Source: Deltaproteobacteria bacterium
Lineage (GTDB): Bacteria; Myxococcota; JACPTQ01
Length of the DNA: 64,000 bases
Direction: 5' to 3'
Assembly (NCBI GenBank): GCA_016192705.1
Contig: JACPTQ010000066.1
Location: 1 to 64,000 of the forward strand
Shown here: piece after piece, positions 62,063 through 64,000 of the stretch
Layout of the letters: each line of letters begins with the position of its first letter
Numbering within the stretch: position 1 is the stretch's first letter
The notes under the pieces: model-generated
Told to the model about the DNA's origin: nothing
What the model saw: the letters and a program-made list of their open reading frames with translations, nothing else
Databases searched by the model: none
Position numbers and translations under genes: made by a program

Positions 62063-62155
62063 TAAAGGTGGGGTTCGCCCTCCGTCTCCGTCGGGCTCCC
62101 CATTTTCGCCGCGCGCGAAAGCCACTGGCTTTCTCACCATTGCGGCGAAAATTGG
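62063..62155 (+). repeat. Structured palindromic repeat, copy 3
   Basis: TAAAGGTGGGGTTCGCCCTC is followed by a GCCC/GGGC hairpin, the outer stem ATTTTCGCCGC / GCGGCGAAAAT, and the inner hairpin GAAAGCCA/TGGCTTTC. The last 31 bases (62122-62152) are also present immediately before the element (62033-62063), giving a direct duplication. It lies between the divergent small membrane protein and VWA lipoprotein genes. Confidence 0.72.
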
Positions 62156-62199
62156 CATAGAAGGTGCTCCGTATATCCTTGGGAGAACAGCAAACGTCG

Positions 62200-64000
62200 A
62201 TGAACATCGAGTCTTTTGCACAAGGCGCGAGCCGAGATGTCACAACTTTGACGATTTGTGGGGTCTGCCGTTCCCAAAGTCGACGGTCGTTCACCACCTT
62301 GATGTCGCACGGCGCGATGGGCCTTTTGGCGCTCCCCTTGATTGCTGCGCTCGGTTGCTCTGAGAAAACGGCCGCGCCCCCGGAAACGGCCGACAACGAC
62401 GACACGTGCGCGCAGGCTGAACTGCGTCTCACCGCGGCCGAACTCGAGACAATTTCATACGGCGTCGAGCGACAGGGTTCGTTTGCACACCCGCGGCGCT
62501 GGTCGTTTGCGGCCGAAGCAGGCGACGTGGTTGAGGCAACGCTCACACCAAATAACCAGGCGGCCCGCGGCGCGCTCGACCTTTTTCCGCCGCAAATCGC
62601 CGCGCCCCAGGCCGACCCGACGTCGATCGCCGAGGTTGTCGCGCGCGGGGTCGAGGAAATGGCGAGCGGCCGAACGGTCGTCGTCGTGCGGTTTTCCATT
62701 CCAGCGCCGGGCATTTACACGCTTCTCCCGCGACGCTGCGTCGGCGCCGACGAGAATTCGTTTTATCGATTGAAACTTTCGTGCGCGGGCGGCGGGTGCA
62801 CAACGCGAACGTGCCCGCAACTTTGCGCCGAAGGCGAAAAGCGTTGCACGGGCTCAAACACGGAAAGGTGCGAAGTTCTGGCGTCGGGCTGCTTCGGTTG
62901 GGTTTTTGACCAGGATTGCGCGGCTGCAAACGCGGTCTGCATGAACAACCACTGTGAACCGTGCCTCCAATGTGACCCGAATCTTCGTCAGTGCTCGGGA
63001 CGTTCGATTCAGGCGTGCCGCGAAATAGCGCCCGGGTGCCGGTCGTGGGTGGGCATTGAAGATTGCGACCCGGGGCTTGAATGCAAGACCGGCGTTTGCG
63101 TGCCGGCCGGCGTCAACAACTGCGAATACCCGAACGTCATGATCATGCTCGACCAGTCGGGGAGCATGGGAGACCTCATTACGGTTGTCGGCGGCCAAGT
63201 CTCGAGTTTGACCCGGAACAAAATGGACATCGCAAAAGAGGCGATCACACAGATTGTGCGCGCGCGTGAGACCAAGCTGTCGTTCGGCCTCATGTCGTTT
63301 CCGCACGGGACGCGCGCCGGCGGCTCGTGGGATTATTGTTCGCCGGGAAGCATCTTCGTCGATCCGGGGCTTAACCACGCTGACGAGGTTGTTGCGGCGC
63401 TGGATCAAATCGATCCGAACGGAGCAACGCCTATCGCTGGTGCATTACAGTTTACCGGAGCGCAGTCGACGCTCCACTACACGCCATGGCGAAGCTTCTT
63501 GTTGTTGCTCACGGACGGTGAGGAGACGTGCTCGGGCGACGAAGTGCGCCGCACCGTGCCGGTCCAGCGCGCAGCCGAGCTCGCCGACGCGGGGATTTCA
63601 ACGTTTGTCATTGGGTTCGGGCGTGACGTCGATCCGTCCGTGTTGAACAAGATTGCGGTCGTCGGCGGAACTGCGCGCACCGGGTGCAACCCCAACTCGA
63701 GCAACTCGCAGGCGGCGGACAACTGTTACTATCAGGCCGAAGACACGGCGGGATTGACCTCGGCGCTTGATGCCATCACGGGATCGATCACGGTCGAGAT
63801 TTGTGACGGGCTAGACAACAACTGCAACGGTGAGGTCGACGAAAACCTTTTCAGGCCGTGCGCAACATCGTGCGGCGCGGGCCGTGAGAAGTGCATCTGG
63901 GGGAAGTGGTTTAGTTGCGATGCACCGATGCCGGACGATGCCGGGGTTTGCCCGGTCGTTGCGGTTGATGGTGGCGCCACCGAAGATGCGGGTGGCGATT
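62200..64000 (+). CDS. VWA-domain lipoprotein with MopE-type metal-binding motif (cut by window end)
   Basis: At least 600 residues; no stop before the window end. From ATG 62200 the N-terminus has SRRSFTT before the hydrophobic stretch LLALPLIAALGC, a Tat-like lipoprotein signal; ATG 62302 is the alternative start. A Cys-rich region (about 200-310) with CxxCxxxxxQC-type clusters precedes a von Willebrand A domain: MIMLDQSGSMG (MIDAS), NGATPIAGAL and LLLLTDGEETC. After it, ICDGLDNNCNGEVDENL is a MopE-like putative metal-binding motif. Probably a surface-exposed metal-dependent adhesion protein. An upstream GGGAG is 14 bases from ATG 62200. Confidence 0.85.
   Translation, partial: MNIESFAQGASRDVTTLTICGVCRSQSRRSFTTLMSHGAMGLLALPLIAALGCSEKTAAPPETADNDDTCAQAELRLTAAELETISYGVERQGSFAHPRRWSFAAEAGDVVEATLTPNNQAARGALDLFPPQIAAPQADPTSIAEVVARGVEEMASGRTVVVVRFSIPAPGIYTLLPRRCVGADENSFYRLKLSCAGGGCTTRTCPQLCAEGEKRCTGSNTERCEVLASGCFGWVFDQDCAAANAVCMNNHCEPCLQCDPNLRQCSGRSIQACREIAPGCRSWVGIEDCDPGLECKTGVCVPAGVNNCEYPNVMIMLDQSGSMGDLITVVGGQVSSLTRNKMDIAKEAITQIVRARETKLSFGLMSFPHGTRAGGSWDYCSPGSIFVDPGLNHADEVVAALDQIDPNGATPIAGALQFTGAQSTLHYTPWRSFLLLLTDGEETCSGDEVRRTVPVQRAAELADAGISTFVIGFGRDVDPSVLNKIAVVGGTARTGCNPNSSNSQAADNCYYQAEDTAGLTSALDAITGSITVEICDGLDNNCNGEVDENLFRPCATSCGAGREKCIWGKWFSCDAPMPDDAGVCPVVAVDGGATEDAGGD

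Noticed and set aside
62056-62714. Long minus-strand frame from 62714 through the small membrane protein
   Set aside because: Antisense to the VWA lipoprotein and reads through a palindromic repeat; the sense frame has clear VWA motifs.

Overview
This 64 kb window is a GC-rich bacterial chromosome segment, densely packed with genes on both strands. The gene content suggests a Myxococcota-like (former Deltaproteobacteria) lineage. There are about fifteen lipoproteins, several with Asp-Ala-Gly or poly-Gly linkers. There are also FG-GAP and beta-propeller proteins, a MopE-type metal motif on a VWA protein, a C-terminal Cys + membrane helix + Arg sorting tail, paired small outer-membrane barrels, a FrzS-like pseudo-receiver and an eukaryotic-type kinase fold. 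I cannot name the species. No rRNA, tRNA, CRISPR array, prophage or transposase was recognised.

Region 1 (1-10085) is the most unusual part. It looks like an undescribed ribosomally synthesised, modified peptide (RiPP) locus. A 49-codon precursor gene (1312-1461, minus) sits behind a PqqD-type leader-binding protein, a radical SAM/SPASM enzyme and a giant (about 2370 aa, one frameshift) Ig-repeat/FG-GAP lipoprotein. An HPr-kinase-like ATPase converges on it from the other side, and an S26-type peptidase is divergent from that kinase. The kinase could phosphorylate the Ser/Thr-rich peptide tail, as the HprK homologue of the paeninodin lasso cluster does, but there is no lasso cyclase here.

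Region 2 (10.1-22.6 kb) is mostly housekeeping: queA, a kinase-like protein running into a damaged-looking hopanoid-type epimerase, an HD hydrolase with archease, ftsK with a dipeptidase and a DJ-1 protein, an ExbD-like lipoprotein, an MBL-fold nuclease, and a FrzS-like pseudo-receiver.

Region 3 (22.6-44.6 kb) is dominated by envelope proteins: two tandem lipoproteins with cysteine-bearing InlB-like repeats and beta-propellers, a VanY-like peptidase, a divergent EF-G paralogue, lipoproteins with a shared unnamed domain and DAG linkers, two Cys-containing secreted proteins, a GNAT protein with a sugar epimerase, ArsC with a FadL-type porin, and a Cys-rich poly-Gly lipoprotein.

Region 4 (44.7-59.1 kb) holds two outer-membrane barrels, a HEAT protein and an eleven-gene head-to-tail operon (58135 down to 47225). 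The operon joins a ureidopropionase-like amidohydrolase, a class III aminotransferase, surface lipoproteins, argH, an LptM-like lipoprotein, lysA, dapA and dapB. Region 5 (59.1-64 kb) holds a second lipoprotein with the unnamed domain (two copies) and a VWA/MopE lipoprotein cut by the window end.

Three copies of a roughly 95-base palindromic element (8635, 31344, 62063) keep the same stems with compensating base changes. A second repeat family (ACCACAGAG type) occurs at 54827 and 58216-58312.
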